Of a stretch of DNA of 64,000 nt, positions 47,403 through 59,500 are shown one piece after another (position 1 is the first letter of the stretch; every line of letters starts with the position of its first letter). The stretch lies in contig JACSVZ010000002.1 of the NCBI GenBank assembly GCA_014706295.1, forward strand, positions 108,124,547 through 108,188,546, read 5' to 3'. The DNA comes from Lycocorax pyrrhopterus obiensis. Taxonomy: Eukaryota > Chordata > Aves > Passeriformes > Paradisaeidae. Below the pieces are notes generated by a model. The model was not told the origin of the DNA. It did not search any database and saw only the letters and a program-made list of their open reading frames with translations. The position numbers and the translations under genes were made by a program.

Positions 47403-47455
47403 TTAAGTGTATTAAGTATGTAAGTATATTAAGTATAAGTAAGTATATTAATTAT
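47403..47455 (+). repeat. Imperfect TATTAAG/TAAG simple repeat
   Basis: Several degenerate copies of GTATATTAA and GTATAAGTAA in a row. Confidence 0.8.
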
Positions 47456-48388
47456 ATCTATTTTATACTAAGAGAGGAGATAGAAGATACCACAATGATG
47501 ACTTTCCTCCAGGTGATGTACAGACAGGACAAAACAACAGCTGCTCGTCTTTAGAAATGTACCTCTGGGTATTATTTGGGGAAGGAAAATGCTTATCTTG
47601 GAGATAAAAAACATTAAAGTATCTGGAAAATAGCAAATTGTTCACATGTGGTGTTCCACGTGGAAAATGCACACTTCAATCTGGAAACAAATTGGTTATT
47701 GAATGTCTCAAATTATGCATGTGTATATGACATTAATTTGTGCAAATAATTGTGATAACTGTCAATACAAATTAGATGTTTGTCATTTGCACATATTGTA
47801 TATGATTTGGCTTGTGTGTTTGCACATTAACATGAGAGATATTGCAACATAAGGAGTTACCTTTTTCCTGATTTCCTTATGTAATAAACACAAAAATGTT
47901 TGGATAATCAGAAAACAGAACTTGATTATTTCAAACAATTGCAACAATTACTTTTGGTCACTACTACTATTTTGAATTAGTCTGAATAATAATGAAGAAA
48001 ATTTTATTCCCCTATCACTGTCCAAATCAAATAGCAATACAAGTTCTCCCAGTGGCACTCGTGCAGATATCACTCGTCAACACCTCCTACTCTGCAATTG
48101 CTTCTAGGGCCTTATCTTCTGTACAAGATGGAACTTGATTCATTTACATTTTCCCTTTTCAAAGCAACAAGTAGTAAAAGGCAGAAACTCTCTGAGACCT
48201 ACATTTTTCACATGTTCCCTGTCACTGTTGTTTGTACCCTCTTACTTCAGTTAGACGTAATAACCATATTTTTCAGAGAAAATAATGCTTTAAAGAAACT
48301 GCATGTTTGTCTCTGACCATCTCACTACTTTAGCTTTGTTTAGCAACATGGTCCAGAGCTCTTCAGTGGAATCATTATGGGTTTTATG

Positions 48389-48441
48389 GTGTTACAGCAT
48401 ATTTTGTGTTACTGGTGTTTCTGTAACACAAAAAAAACACC
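48389..48441. repeat. Nested inverted repeats (hairpin)
   Basis: TTTTGTGTTAC at 48402-48412 pairs perfectly with GTAACACAAAA at 48423-48433 across a 10-nt loop. GTGTTACAG at 48389-48397 can instead pair with CTGTAACAC at 48421-48429, and GGTGTTT at 48414-48420 with AAACACC at 48435-48441. Mutually exclusive folds are thus possible. Confidence 0.7.
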
Positions 48442-49539
48442 AATAATGTTAACAAGAATCAAAGGTCATCAGATATTCAAGTAGCTGTTCCAACCAGTAA
48501 TTTTATCACTCTCAAAGGCTTATTTATTATTCTGCAAAGATTACATGTTGATATTCTTAATCAAACAGTGAAAAAGGTCTGTACCATCAAGGCTTAAAGT
48601 ACTTCTTTGGTTCCTGGGGGAAATGTTTTATCTTTTGCTTAAATAGGATTTTCATATTGTATATCCTGCCTGAAAGATTTAAAATAATGTAGGTAATCCA
48701 TTGATGTAGAGAGCTCATAGCAACATAATTCATACAGATTAACTGGTGTAGACAAAAACAAAAATGAAAAAAGTAAACCTGCCATGGTAAGGCTTCCTGC
48801 ATACCGGACTGCTCAGTTCTGAAGTTCATATGATGGTGAAAGCAGAAACAAGCTTTTTTTTTTGTTGACAATGCAATATGCAATTTGGGAGCTGATTTCT
48901 GTCTAGTCATTATGTTGATTCTGTACACCAGTAAACTACAGAAGGCAAACACATCCCATCAAATGTAAGTTCTTCATCTGGCATCTGCTGTCTGCACATC
49001 TCTGAACTGAGTAGGGCTGTGCCTCGGGTGTCACTGAATAGAAATGCTCCATCTGTCTCCATCATCACAGCAGGATTTTTAAATTAATCATAGAAGGCTG
49101 CATTAGTCACCCCTTCATGCACCACCTTCTTCCTTCAATCATTGATATTATCTTTTTTTGGTTAGTCTCACTCCATGAAACACATTGACTGACCAATGTC
49201 AATCACATATGCTTGATTTGTGTATCCAATGATGTATCCAGGGCTTTGCTGGCTTGAATACTTCATTGGTTTGCAACACCATGCCATGATGTCTCATAGA
49301 CTCATCATTATTAGGAATGATTTTTAAATTGCCTGATACTTCAATTTTTTTCATTCTAAAACACGTAACATAGGAACTTTAATCTTGTAAATCATCCTGC
49401 ACTGCCTGCCAACAATTTGCTCATTCCCATCACTAGTGTGGCTCAGCAGTTCTACTTCTTCCATGTATAATAAATGTGGATTAAAGACCATACAAACTTA
49501 ACTACTAACTTTTGTTTTGAAAATCTATTAGTAGGCCTG

Positions 49540-50072
49540 GGATTTATCCATAACAGGGTCAATGGCTAGATGCAGAGACCAGTGATGAATGGCATTCCTC
49601 AGGGGCTGATATTGAGACTGGTGCTGTTTAACGTCTTTGTCAGTGTCATGGACTGTGGGATCGAGCACACGCTCAGCAAGATTGCTGACATCAAGTTGGG
49701 TGGAGCATTCAGCATGCTGGATGGAAGGGATGCCATCCAGAAGGCCTGAAGAGTGAGCCCACGTGAAACTCATGAAGTTCAAGGCCAATTGTAAGGTCCT
49801 GCACCTGGGTTGGGGCAGTCCCAAGTACAAATAAAGGCAGAGCAGAGAATGGGTTAAGAGCCCCTCTGAAGAGAAGGATTTGGAGTGTATTGGTGATGAG
49901 AAGCTCAACACTGGCCCAGAGAAGTTGTGGATGCCCTGTCCCTGGAAGTGTTCAAGGCCAGGTCAGATGGTCTTTGAGCAATCTGGTCTAGTGAAAAATG
50001 TCCCTACCCTTGGCCATGAGGCTTGGAACTAGATGATCTGTAAGGTCCCTAACTAGCCAAGCTATTCTATGA
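49540..50072 (+). mobile_element. CR1 LINE fragment with internal deletion
   Basis: The left part matches the CR1 RT region ('cctcaggggctgatattgagactggtgctgtttaacgtctttgtcagtg', 'ctggatggaagggatgccatcca'). At about 49907 it jumps from 'gatgagaagctcaaca' straight to 'ggcccagagaagttgtggatgccc', which normally lies several hundred bases further on. It ends in AAGCTATTCTATGAG. So this copy is both 5'-truncated and internally deleted. Confidence 0.9.
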
Positions 50073-51682
50073 GGAAAAGCAGATAGCAATGAATTTAAGG
50101 TAATACAGGATTACAGTGACATATTCTCAGTGATTAAATAACCTGGTGAAAATATTTAATTCCTTTCGTAAGAGCCAAAGAGTGACAGGATTTTAATAAG
50201 CAGTCAGAATCTGCTTGATATTCAAAAGGCTGACACATTCGAGCAAATCTTTGTCCTTATTGTCTCCAGTCTGACTAAATGGCGATAAGTTCAGAGTTGA
50301 CATTCATAATATAAGGCTATAAAATACGTTTACAGGTTCACTGAGTCCAGCTCCTTGTTGTTGTAAGCAAAACATCAAAGACATCCTTTCCCCAAAGTTA
50401 TCAAGTTCCCATCTCCTAATAATTAGATGTGTTGTTCACTGTCCTTTAATTATAACCTCAGTGACACTGCAGAATACTGATCCCTTCTTTGTTTAGATTG
50501 CTTTAATTTGTGGAAAAATAATACACCTTTGGGTGGAACATGCACAGGTTCCTCTCCCTCAGTTACTGTAATAAACCTCTTCTAATACTTACTGCAACAA
50601 GATGTAGTTAAAGTGTGCATTACAAGACCATAGGATTTCTGCTATAATTTATGGTAATGGTGTATGCCCAGCAACTAGAATATTTTTGTAACAGGATATT
50701 GATTCATTGTAATACAGCTTTGTAAAGAAATACAAACAAGAAGACAAAATAATGACTCTTTTAAGATTAAATTAGTTCTTCACAAGTCACTGAAACGTTT
50801 TACAGGACAAAGCCAGAAACATGTCCTTGACCCCAGATATAAAATAGTGATCTTTAAAGGGAGACTGTCTTTCCAGGTGAGAGGAAGGTGTTGCTCAGAG
50901 GATTTCTGTCACACAGAGAGGCATGAGAGTCCTTGCAGAACTTCAGTCGTCCTGGGCTAAAAATAGGAAAAAGCAAGATTTAGAGTATATAAGCAATTTT
51001 GTTTGTGTATTTTATTTTCCTCTATAAGTGTGGTTTCTGTCTGTGATGGTAAATTAAAGTTGGAATTGAGGAAATCATAAATCCCTAAATAAATAAATGT
51101 TTCTGATTTCAGTGGGGCTGACTTGTTAAGTGTTTATATCCTGAGAACTTGATTTGCCTGGAGTAGCAGACCTACAGAATTCACCTATGTGCTGGAAATC
51201 ATATAAAGTCTAACAACTCTGAGGTACATCAATGTGGCCAGAAGGGGACAGAAGAAAAAATTTTCGTCATCTGGCTTCCGCGATCTGGAGTTATTCTAGG
51301 TGTCTGTCTAAAATAGAAATTTGGTGATCTGCCTTATCTTCCAGTCACTACCACTGTGTTTAACTTTTTTCTTTCTCTGCTCTTTACTCAATGTCACCTG
51401 AACCTGAGAAGGAAGGGGAATTTTCATTTTAGTTTAGCTTATTACACAATCAGCCACATTTTTTTCCTTATTTCAAACTTTCAGAAAGGTTTGGTTATTT
51501 ATTTCCCTACATTAAAAAAATCATTTTCCTGAATCATTCTTGCTGCTTTTCTTTCTCTCAACACTTTTTCTATGGTTCCCATTTCCATAATATGTTAAAC
51601 TCGGGCTTCTTCAGTGTTAATGTGACTCACCCATCTATTTGCAGTTCTGGTTCCCTAGAACCCCCTTCCTCCACACACTTCA
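50073..51682. other. Intergenic, 1.6 kb, nothing recognised
   Basis: AT-rich sequence between CR1 copies, without a recognisable feature. Confidence 0.6.
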
Positions 51683-52515
51683 AAGAATCACAGAATATTC
51701 TGATTTGGAAGGGATCCACAAGGATCAAGTCCAAATCCTGACTCTGCACACCCCAAGAGTCACACCATGTACCTGAGTGGGTTGTCCAAACTCTTCTTGA
51801 ACTCTGGCAGGCATGGTGCTGTAGCCACTTCTCTGGGAAGCCTGCTGCAGTGCCCAACCACCCCTGGGGTAAAGAATTTTTTTCTGATATCCAATCTAAA
51901 CCTTCCTTGACACAATTTCAGATCATTCTCTCTGATCCTGTCACTGGGCACAAGAGAGAAGAGATCAGTGTCTGCCCTTCCTCTTCCCCTCATGAGGAAG
52001 TTGTAACTGCAATGAGGTCTAGCCTCAGTCTCCTCTTTCCCAGGGTGAACAGATGAAGTGATATCAGCTGCTCCTGAAATGGCTTCACCCCAAGGCCCTT
52101 CACATCCTCATGGCCCTTCTTTGGGCACTCTCTAATAGCTTAATGTCTTATATTGTGGCACCCAAAACTGCCCCCAGGACTCAAGGTGAGGCCGCCCCAG
52201 TGCAGGGCAGAGCGGGACAATCATCCCCCTTTGACCAGCTGCCGATGCTGTGCCTGATGCACCTCAGGATACCCCAGGTTGGCCCTCCTGGCTGCCAGGG
52301 CACTGCTGACTCATGTTCAACTTGCCAGTGACCAGGACCCCCAGGTCCCTTTCTATGGTGCTTCTTTCCAGTATCTCATTCCCCAGTCTGTCCATACATC
52401 CAGGTTTGCCCCATCCCAGGTGCAGAATCTGGCCCTTGTTAACACTTCATACCTTTGGTGATTGCTCAGCCCTCTAATTTATCAAGGTTTCTCTTCAGGG
52501 CCCTTCTGCCTTCAA
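51683..52515 (-). mobile_element. CR1 LINE fragment
   Basis: Plus strand begins AAGAATCACAGAATATTCTG and continues with 'ggtaaagaatttttttctgatatcca', 'gaggtctagcctcagtctcct' and 'ccatcccaggtgcagaatctggccctt' to the 'gattgctcagccctctaatttatcaagg' block. Minus orientation, 5'-truncated. The subfamily differs from the 39.7 kb copy (different 3' tail and spacer). Confidence 0.92.
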
Positions 52516-54015
52516 CTTCCTCTGTTTCACTTAATCACCTGTCTTCTAAGTGATTACTTCATCTCTTTGTACCACCTTTTACTGAAACAACCTCTTAATC
52601 TTTTCCACCAAACTTCCCCAGCAGAGAGAAAAGCCCAACTCTACCTTCAGATGATTCTTTCACCTACACTTTTCCCCCTCTTCCAAAAGTCATCAATTTC
52701 TCATAAACTAGTGCTTTCACAGATCACTGCCTAGTGACTTTTTTTAGAATAATGAAATACCCCTCTTGATTGAAAAAGAGTCTTTTATCTTACAACTTTT
52801 GGTAGGAGATTTTTTTTTGTGATGGTCAATATACTTAACACAAAATAAGAGACCACTGTTGCTGGGTTTTATTTCAATGACAGGAGTTTTTCCTGCTTGA
52901 TAGTTTGAGGCAGTGTGCTGTATTATAGCTGGTCCATTGTTTTATTTCCTCCAATTTTGACATGATGAAAGACCACAGAAAATGAGATAATATATAACAG
53001 ATAATTTTATTTTAAAATTTTGTTAATTAGTGGGTTTATGCTTACAGATTCCCTCTATACAGAGAGGAATATCCCCATTAAGTAGAACAGTGCTTTAATC
53101 TGTCACTTGGTGTCAGTTATAAAATATTATTGTTGAGGCTAAAACAAAGGTTATTTTCTGAGCTGCAAAGGACAGTAAGCCTAAGACTAAATTCAGAAAC
53201 TAAAACCATTGCTGAAGATACATATCTATATTAACAGTGAAGCAAACCATCTGTATCTCAAAGATTTTTTTTGATGCGTTTTTATGTTTTATGCACTAAT
53301 GAAAGTTGTTGGTATGCAAGTCTGCATGGAAGTTGTGGTGGGTTGCAGCCTTCAAAAAAAGGGTTACTCAGACATTTGCTGTTACTTTTTGATTCTTTAT
53401 CTTGTTAGTTTATGCTATTCTATTGTAAACAGTCTGGTCTTAACTTACGCTTTTTTAATAGTTGGATAATATGAGCAAAATATGAGAAAAGAAAAGAAAA
53501 GGCACATTAGGGACCTGTTCAAAGTGTTGTTTCTTTGGGGAGTGAACAGTCCTTCCCCTCCGGCATCTCCCCAAGAGGTTAACCCTCTGTCTTGTCCCAT
53601 GTATTGTCCTCTGGAGCAGTCAGATGTCTTTGATTAGCCTAGTCAGATTTCTTTGACACTTCCTAGTGGGTCATTTGGGGACACATGCTATGGGGCCCAA
53701 TGGCAGGAGAAAGCACTAGGAAAGAAGCTGCTGTTGATTGAGTAGCAGTTCTAGAAATACCAGTTGACATCTCATTTCATGTATTCTATTACTATTGAAC
53801 AGATGTACTTGTCTGTTTGCTACTGTTGATTTTTAGTCCCTGTTACCAAGGCAAATACTTCTCTCTTCCTCAAAGAAAGTAAGAAGCAAAGAAAGTATAA
53901 GTCCTGTGCTTTCACTTCTGCAAAAGTGTCAACTTTCCCAATGACATTGGTGTGTTTTGCTGGTTGGATTCACATTTCCTTTACAAACACACCACTGACC
54001 CACTTGAATTATCAT
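52516..54015. other. Intergenic, 1.5 kb, nothing recognised
   Basis: AT-rich; no repeat family or gene recognised. Confidence 0.6.
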
Positions 54016-55100
54016 CCGGTCATAGAAGAGTTTGGGCTGGAAAATACCTTAAAGATCATCTAGTTCCAGTCCTCCTGACACTGGCAGGGACGCTGTCCAC
54101 TATACCAGATTGCTCTAAACCCCATCCAGCCTGGCCAGCCACTTCCAGGGATGAGGCATCCACAACTTCTCTGGGCAATCAGTGTCTCCTCACAGTAAAG
54201 AATTTCTTTCTTATATCTAAGCCTACTCTCTTTCAATTTAAAGTCATTCTCTCTTGTCGTATGCCCTTATTAAATAATCCCTCTCCAGCTCTTTTGTAGG
54301 TCCCCTTTAGTAACTGGAAGGCTGTTACAAGGTCTCCCTGGAGTATTCTTTTTTCAAGGCTGAACAACCCCAATTCTTAATAGGAGAGGTTCTCCAGTCC
54401 TCTGGTCATCTTTGTGGCCTTTCTCTGGACTTGCTACACCACGTCCCCATCCTTCCTATGCTGGAGGTCCCATAGCTGGATGTAATATGCCAAGTGGGGT
54501 CTCACAAGAACACAATAGAGGGAGAGAATCACCTCCCTCGACCTGCTGGCCACAGCACTTTTAATGCAGCCCAGGATATGGTCACTTTCTGGGCTGCAAG
54601 CATGCCCTGCTGAGATGTGTTGAACGTTTTGTCAACCAGCACACTCAAAACCTTCTCCTTTGGACTGCTCTCAATCCATTCTCTGCCCAACCTGTATGTG
54701 CTTGAGATTGCCCCAACCCCAGTGCAGAACCTTCCACTTGGCCCTGTTGAACTTCAATGAGGTTCACATGGGCCCACCTCTCAAGCCTGTCCACGTCCCT
54801 CTGTGTGGCATCCCTTCCCTGCAGCATGCTGACCACACCACACAGCTTGGTGTCAGCAGATAACTTGCTGAGGGTGCCCTCAATCCCAGTGTCCATGACA
54901 CTGACAAAGATGTTGACCAGTGCTGGTCCCAGTGCTGCCCCCTGAGGAATGCTATTCATCACTGGTCTCCACTCAGCCACAGAGATGTTCACCACAGCTC
55001 TTTGAGTCTCACCATTCAGCCAATTCCACTGAGTGCTCCATACATCAAATCCATGTCTTTCCAATTTAGAGACAGGATGTCCTGTGGGGCAGGGTTAAAT
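54016..55100 (-). mobile_element. CR1 LINE fragment with RT C-terminal remnant
   Basis: The 3' tail (reverse complement) starts near 54016 and the element extends 1.1 kb. On the minus strand 55064-54645 stays open for 139 codons and reads as the CR1 RT: SIPQGAALGPALVNIFV, then KLSADTKLCG and the RDATQRDVDRLERWAHVN block. The catalytic F-A-D-D has become S-A-D-T, so it is inactive. 5'-truncated. Confidence 0.94.
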
Positions 55101-55911
55101 GTCCATGTAGTCTGTCGCCTCTTCCATCCCAAATCTCCCAAAAAAACGTGAAATCATCAGACCAGAGACATGTGCTTAACTATGAGTTTAAAACTAGCAT
55201 CAGTTTTGCACTCCAGTTTTCTACTTTCAACTGAAGAGTGATTTCACCTGCCCGATAAATAGAAGAGATCCACCAAAACAAATAAATACCTCCCATACAG
55301 TGTCTCGTTGAGGTCTTTCAATGGCATACTCAAATGCTAAATTTTCTATCATGAAGTTGTCAAGTAAAACACATACTTAACTGTCATATTTCATGATTAA
55401 GACCCTGATCAAAATCAGAGTATATTTCACTAGATTTTCAAGCAGGTGAATAATGTAAGAGGTCCAAATAATAGTTAGCAACACTACCTTTATTATAGGT
55501 CAGATTCTTCAACCCGTAATTGTCTGCTTTTCCAGTCCTCATTACATACTATTTCCATTTCCAATATAATGACTTTTAAAAATATATTTTGGCACTTAAT
55601 TTCGTTGATGGTGAAAGGTAAAGCATTTTCATGGCAGTGTAAATCTCTTAAATTTTTTATACCATAATGGAAGACTTAGTAAAATCATACGTGTATATTT
55701 AAGCCACAAACATTTGGACTAGTATTTTTTGATTTATTTCATTTTGAAATGCAGATCACACTAATTAATTCATATTTTATTTCTGTTCTGACAGATTTTC
55801 TGCAATGTTCTTCAGGAAGTAATCTTGAGAGACAAACTCGTAATTATTGGGTAGGTACCCAAAAAAGTGCATATGTGCTGTATAAATATTCAAGATGATC
55901 AATTAATAAAC
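55101..55911. other. Intergenic, 0.8 kb, nothing recognised
   Basis: AT-rich sequence between a young and an old CR1 copy. Confidence 0.6.
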
Positions 55912-56530
55912 AAAGAACATAAGAATAACTGTGTTAGGCCAGACCAAGATGATGGATAAACCAGGATACCAAGTGAAAATTTATGCAAACAGGGCAAGTG
56001 AGTAGTCATGCTTCTCCCAAGCATTGCAGCAGACTGGTTACTTGCGATGTGGGCGGTTCATAAGCACCGTGTACTCTGTGACCTTATAAATATCTCTTCC
56101 ATGAACTTTTCCATTTTGGCCTTCCACTTGTGTAAGCTTTAACTTTCAAAAAACCCTTTCACAAGTAGTGCTTAACATTAACACATGCTGCATGAAAAAA
56201 ACACCTCGTTTTGTTTCTTTTGAACCAACCACCTATGGATTAATTTGATGTCTCTACTTCTACCATTGAGAGACACAATGAGCAAGTGATGCCTATTCAC
56301 CCTTCCCATGCCACTCCCAATTTTTTATGAATTTATCATATATTCCCTCAACTGTCTGTTTTCCAGGCTAAAGTTTCCTAGCCTGTATAGTTTTTCCTCC
56401 CCTGGAAGTCATTCATACCTTTGATCATCTTTATTGGCCTTCTCTCTATCTACTACAGCTCTTCAATATCCTTTTTTGAGGTGGGAGAATCAGGGCTGCC
56501 TGGAACATTCATTATGCAAGGACAAAGCAA
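55912..56530 (-). mobile_element. Ancient CR1/L3-like LINE fragment
   Basis: Plus strand starts 'aacataagaataactgtgttaggccagaccaagatgatgg', matching the old amniote CR1 end 'aacataagaa...gggtcagaccaaaggtcca'. It then shows 'ttttgaaccaaccacctatggatta', 'ctgttttccaggctaaagtttcctagcctg' and 'atcatctttattggccttctctctatctactacagctcttcaatatccttttttgaggtggg', which correspond in order to turtle and crocodile-type CR1 consensus. It is far more diverged than the other nine copies, so it predates modern avian CR1 subfamilies. Confidence 0.75.
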
Positions 56531-59500
56531 CACCTTGATAATCACAAGCATTATTTCTCAAACAATTTTAGTGTTTACATTTATTAAAACATTTATTTCT
56601 CTTGATTCCCTGTTACAAGCCAGGATTTGAAATTCAAGATTGACTAATGAGTACTGCTTTTGGCATAGCAAATTCAAGTTTGTTTTTAAGTGATAGAGCT
56701 CCAGGCTAGAATGTGTTTGCAAGCTAGGTTTGACTGTGCTGAAACCAGACAATGTAGATCCAGTTCCACCTTTGAATGTTTAGATAATAATGATTCATGC
56801 TAATAGAGGTTGTCTAAAGCAGTTCAACTCCAGCTCACTAAAGAATTTATTATAAAATATGTTAAACAGGGTCATAGACACAAGTGAGTCATAGATGTTA
56901 ATAGACCAGGGCAGTCCAATGTATGAAGGAGCAATGTGAGTGAGGTGCCCTCCTAAAGGGGTCCAAGCTCTGTTGATAGCCCAGCTGGGACCACTTTTCC
57001 TGTGGTATAAAACAGCAAGGCAAAACAGTGCACCCTGAAAAAGAGCACCAGACTTGTCCCTTTCCCATATTCTGGTGCAATTACTCAGAAAAACATTTAG
57101 TGGAATTTCATCCCAGGCACCTGACAAGCCATTCATGAATGTAGACAGAATCAGCTCTTTCTGTAACCAGTGGAAGAATTTGACTCCATTTTTTATTGAA
57201 CTGCTATAGTTTTATTAGAATTATAACTTAGTGGCATATTTTACCTTTTTTTGTGCTAGAAGTATAATTAATTTTCACAGGTTTTTAAAATATATTTAAG
57301 GAACAGAGATTTATCCTATGTGATATAATATTCTTTTAAAATTAAATATTTCATCAGATTATACTCAACATGGTACATATATCAATTTAGTCAATTCATT
57401 TATGATCATGATATTTCATGACTTGTCAGCACAGAGAAGTTTCAACAAATAGGCATGTTTTTCTTGACTAAAATCAATTGCTACGTCTGTTTTACAAGGG
57501 TGTTTTTTACTTTTGGCATTCTTGTGTTTCTTGGCTTTCTTACTGGATCATGTTGCAAATTTAAAGCTCTGGCAAGGTTTCATTTTTTTTACTATCTGCT
57601 CTTAATTATGCATTACTTTTGTTTCCATAACAAGCTTAAAAAATCATGCAAGGAGTCCAAAGTGGATATGTATCATTCATTTATTTCTATGCATAACTTG
57701 AAAAATGAAAGCAATGAGAAAAAATGTTGCCAGTTCGAAATTATGACTGAAAATCTGAGTAACAAAATGTAAAGATGCTTGAGGTTGACATTTCCCAACA
57801 TGTGAGTAATTTGGAGAAGTTGGTGCTTATCACATTGCTATAACAGCAAAAATGTTTCTCCTAATCTTTGAATTCAACAAGAAATAAATTAATTAAACAA
57901 TAGAACAAGAACTTGAATTCTTTTAGTTTGGAACTGTGAATTAACCAGACACAATGATCTCAGCATAAAAACCATATCCTGTACCTAATAAAATGTTATC
58001 AAATTAACACATTTCTTAGAAAAAATCTAACATAATCTAACAAGTTTTCTCTAAATAAAAGCTTAATAATATGGTATTGAAAAATTCTTGAAATCACTCT
58101 GAAACTCCAGAATACATTGTCACTTACAATTTTAAATGTGTAATGGAGATTTGTACGTCTTTTATGCAGTGACTTCTTTCTTGCTGGACAGGTTTGAGTT
58201 ACCATGACTACTCCACCCGTGCATATGTGAAAGATTAGCAAGGAAAAGAATTGCTGAAAAATATAAGCTAGGACTGAATTAGTAAATTAATGACATGTAC
58301 TGAGAACAGCATTGCTTTGAGAGGAAACAACCAAAAATGCTCTGCACTGAATCAGCAAAAAAAGTACCAAACTTTTCCCATGATCTTTGAGAATGGGCAT
58401 AGCATTGGACTGCTGCTGCAGTGCACACACTGACTAACATTACACTCCTCTCAGGCTTGTCTATCTTTTCCATTCAAAGATAAATAGAAATTTGAGAAAA
58501 TGGAGTCAGGATTATGTTTACTTCCCAACTCACATACAAGTTGCATCCGTTTAGAGGAACATCAACAACACTGCAGTAAGAGGAGCTGTTGAATGTGTTG
58601 CAATCAGATTTTGCAAGACATGAGAATCATGCTGGAAAAGCCTGTGATAAGACAGGACCTACGCAGAGCGTTGTTCCCAGGAAAGAGCTGATAACAGTGG
58701 CCAGCTGCATGTGACACAGGGGGTCAACAAAGGGAGAAGCCGCCTCTACGTGCTACAAAACCTGAGATGTCACCGGGAGGGGACAGGCAGAGGGGGCCAG
58801 AAGGGTGAGCAAGGCTTTACTCAGCACGCGTGATTTGACAGGTCTGGACAGGCTGTAGATGAATCCTTCAAAACTATAACTTCCTTGTCAAGGAATGAAC
58901 AAGTGACAATGAATGTATGGGAGGCACTGCGTTGGAGTTGTTCATCTTTTCTTTGCAATCAATTAGCTGCAATTTGCCCCAGGAAAGGGCTAACCACAGT
59001 CCAGTTTTATCTAATGAATGACTAGACACCACCTCTTGAAGTCAGCCATCTGTGTACAGGGTGAGGGCCATATGGATGTTTACAATTAAATCTGTAGCAC
59101 AGTAGCACAGCAACACTGACATTATATTTCACACAGGACCCAATGCCAGAGTTAAGTTTCATGCAGTCCAGCTACGATCATTCAATAGCAGGAATATGAG
59201 TGGTGCCAGCACCATGAGAGAAAAATATTAAAGATGAGCTGAAGTGAGGCAATTAAAAAGCTTAAAGGTCTGTAGCCTACAGTGTAGCCCCCACAATTAC
59301 AGATCCCTGTTCTGCATCACACCTGAGGTGAATACACCCTGACGTCTCCTGAAAGTAAACCAGAGCTGATCAGACATTTGAACTGTTCTACCCACATCAT
59401 GAAACTGATGTGTGAGAAACAGATTTTTTTATCAAGAGTTAATGATGCTTTTTAATTATATTGTATATAATTCTAAATTATATTGTATTCTATTATAAAT

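Larger units (their letters stand above)
40204..49539. other. Intergenic, about 9.3 kb with no recognised gene
   Basis: AT-rich overall, with a GC-elevated section at about 42.1-43.3 kb that has unusual open-frame density and splice-like signals, a G-run cluster at 43287-43311, a possible old interspersed repeat near 45.27-45.48 kb, a TTAAGTA simple repeat and a hairpin at 48.4 kb. Confidence 0.65.

Noticed and set aside
54645..55064. 139-codon frame as a host gene
   Set aside because: It is the CR1 RT C-terminal region with a mutated catalytic motif.
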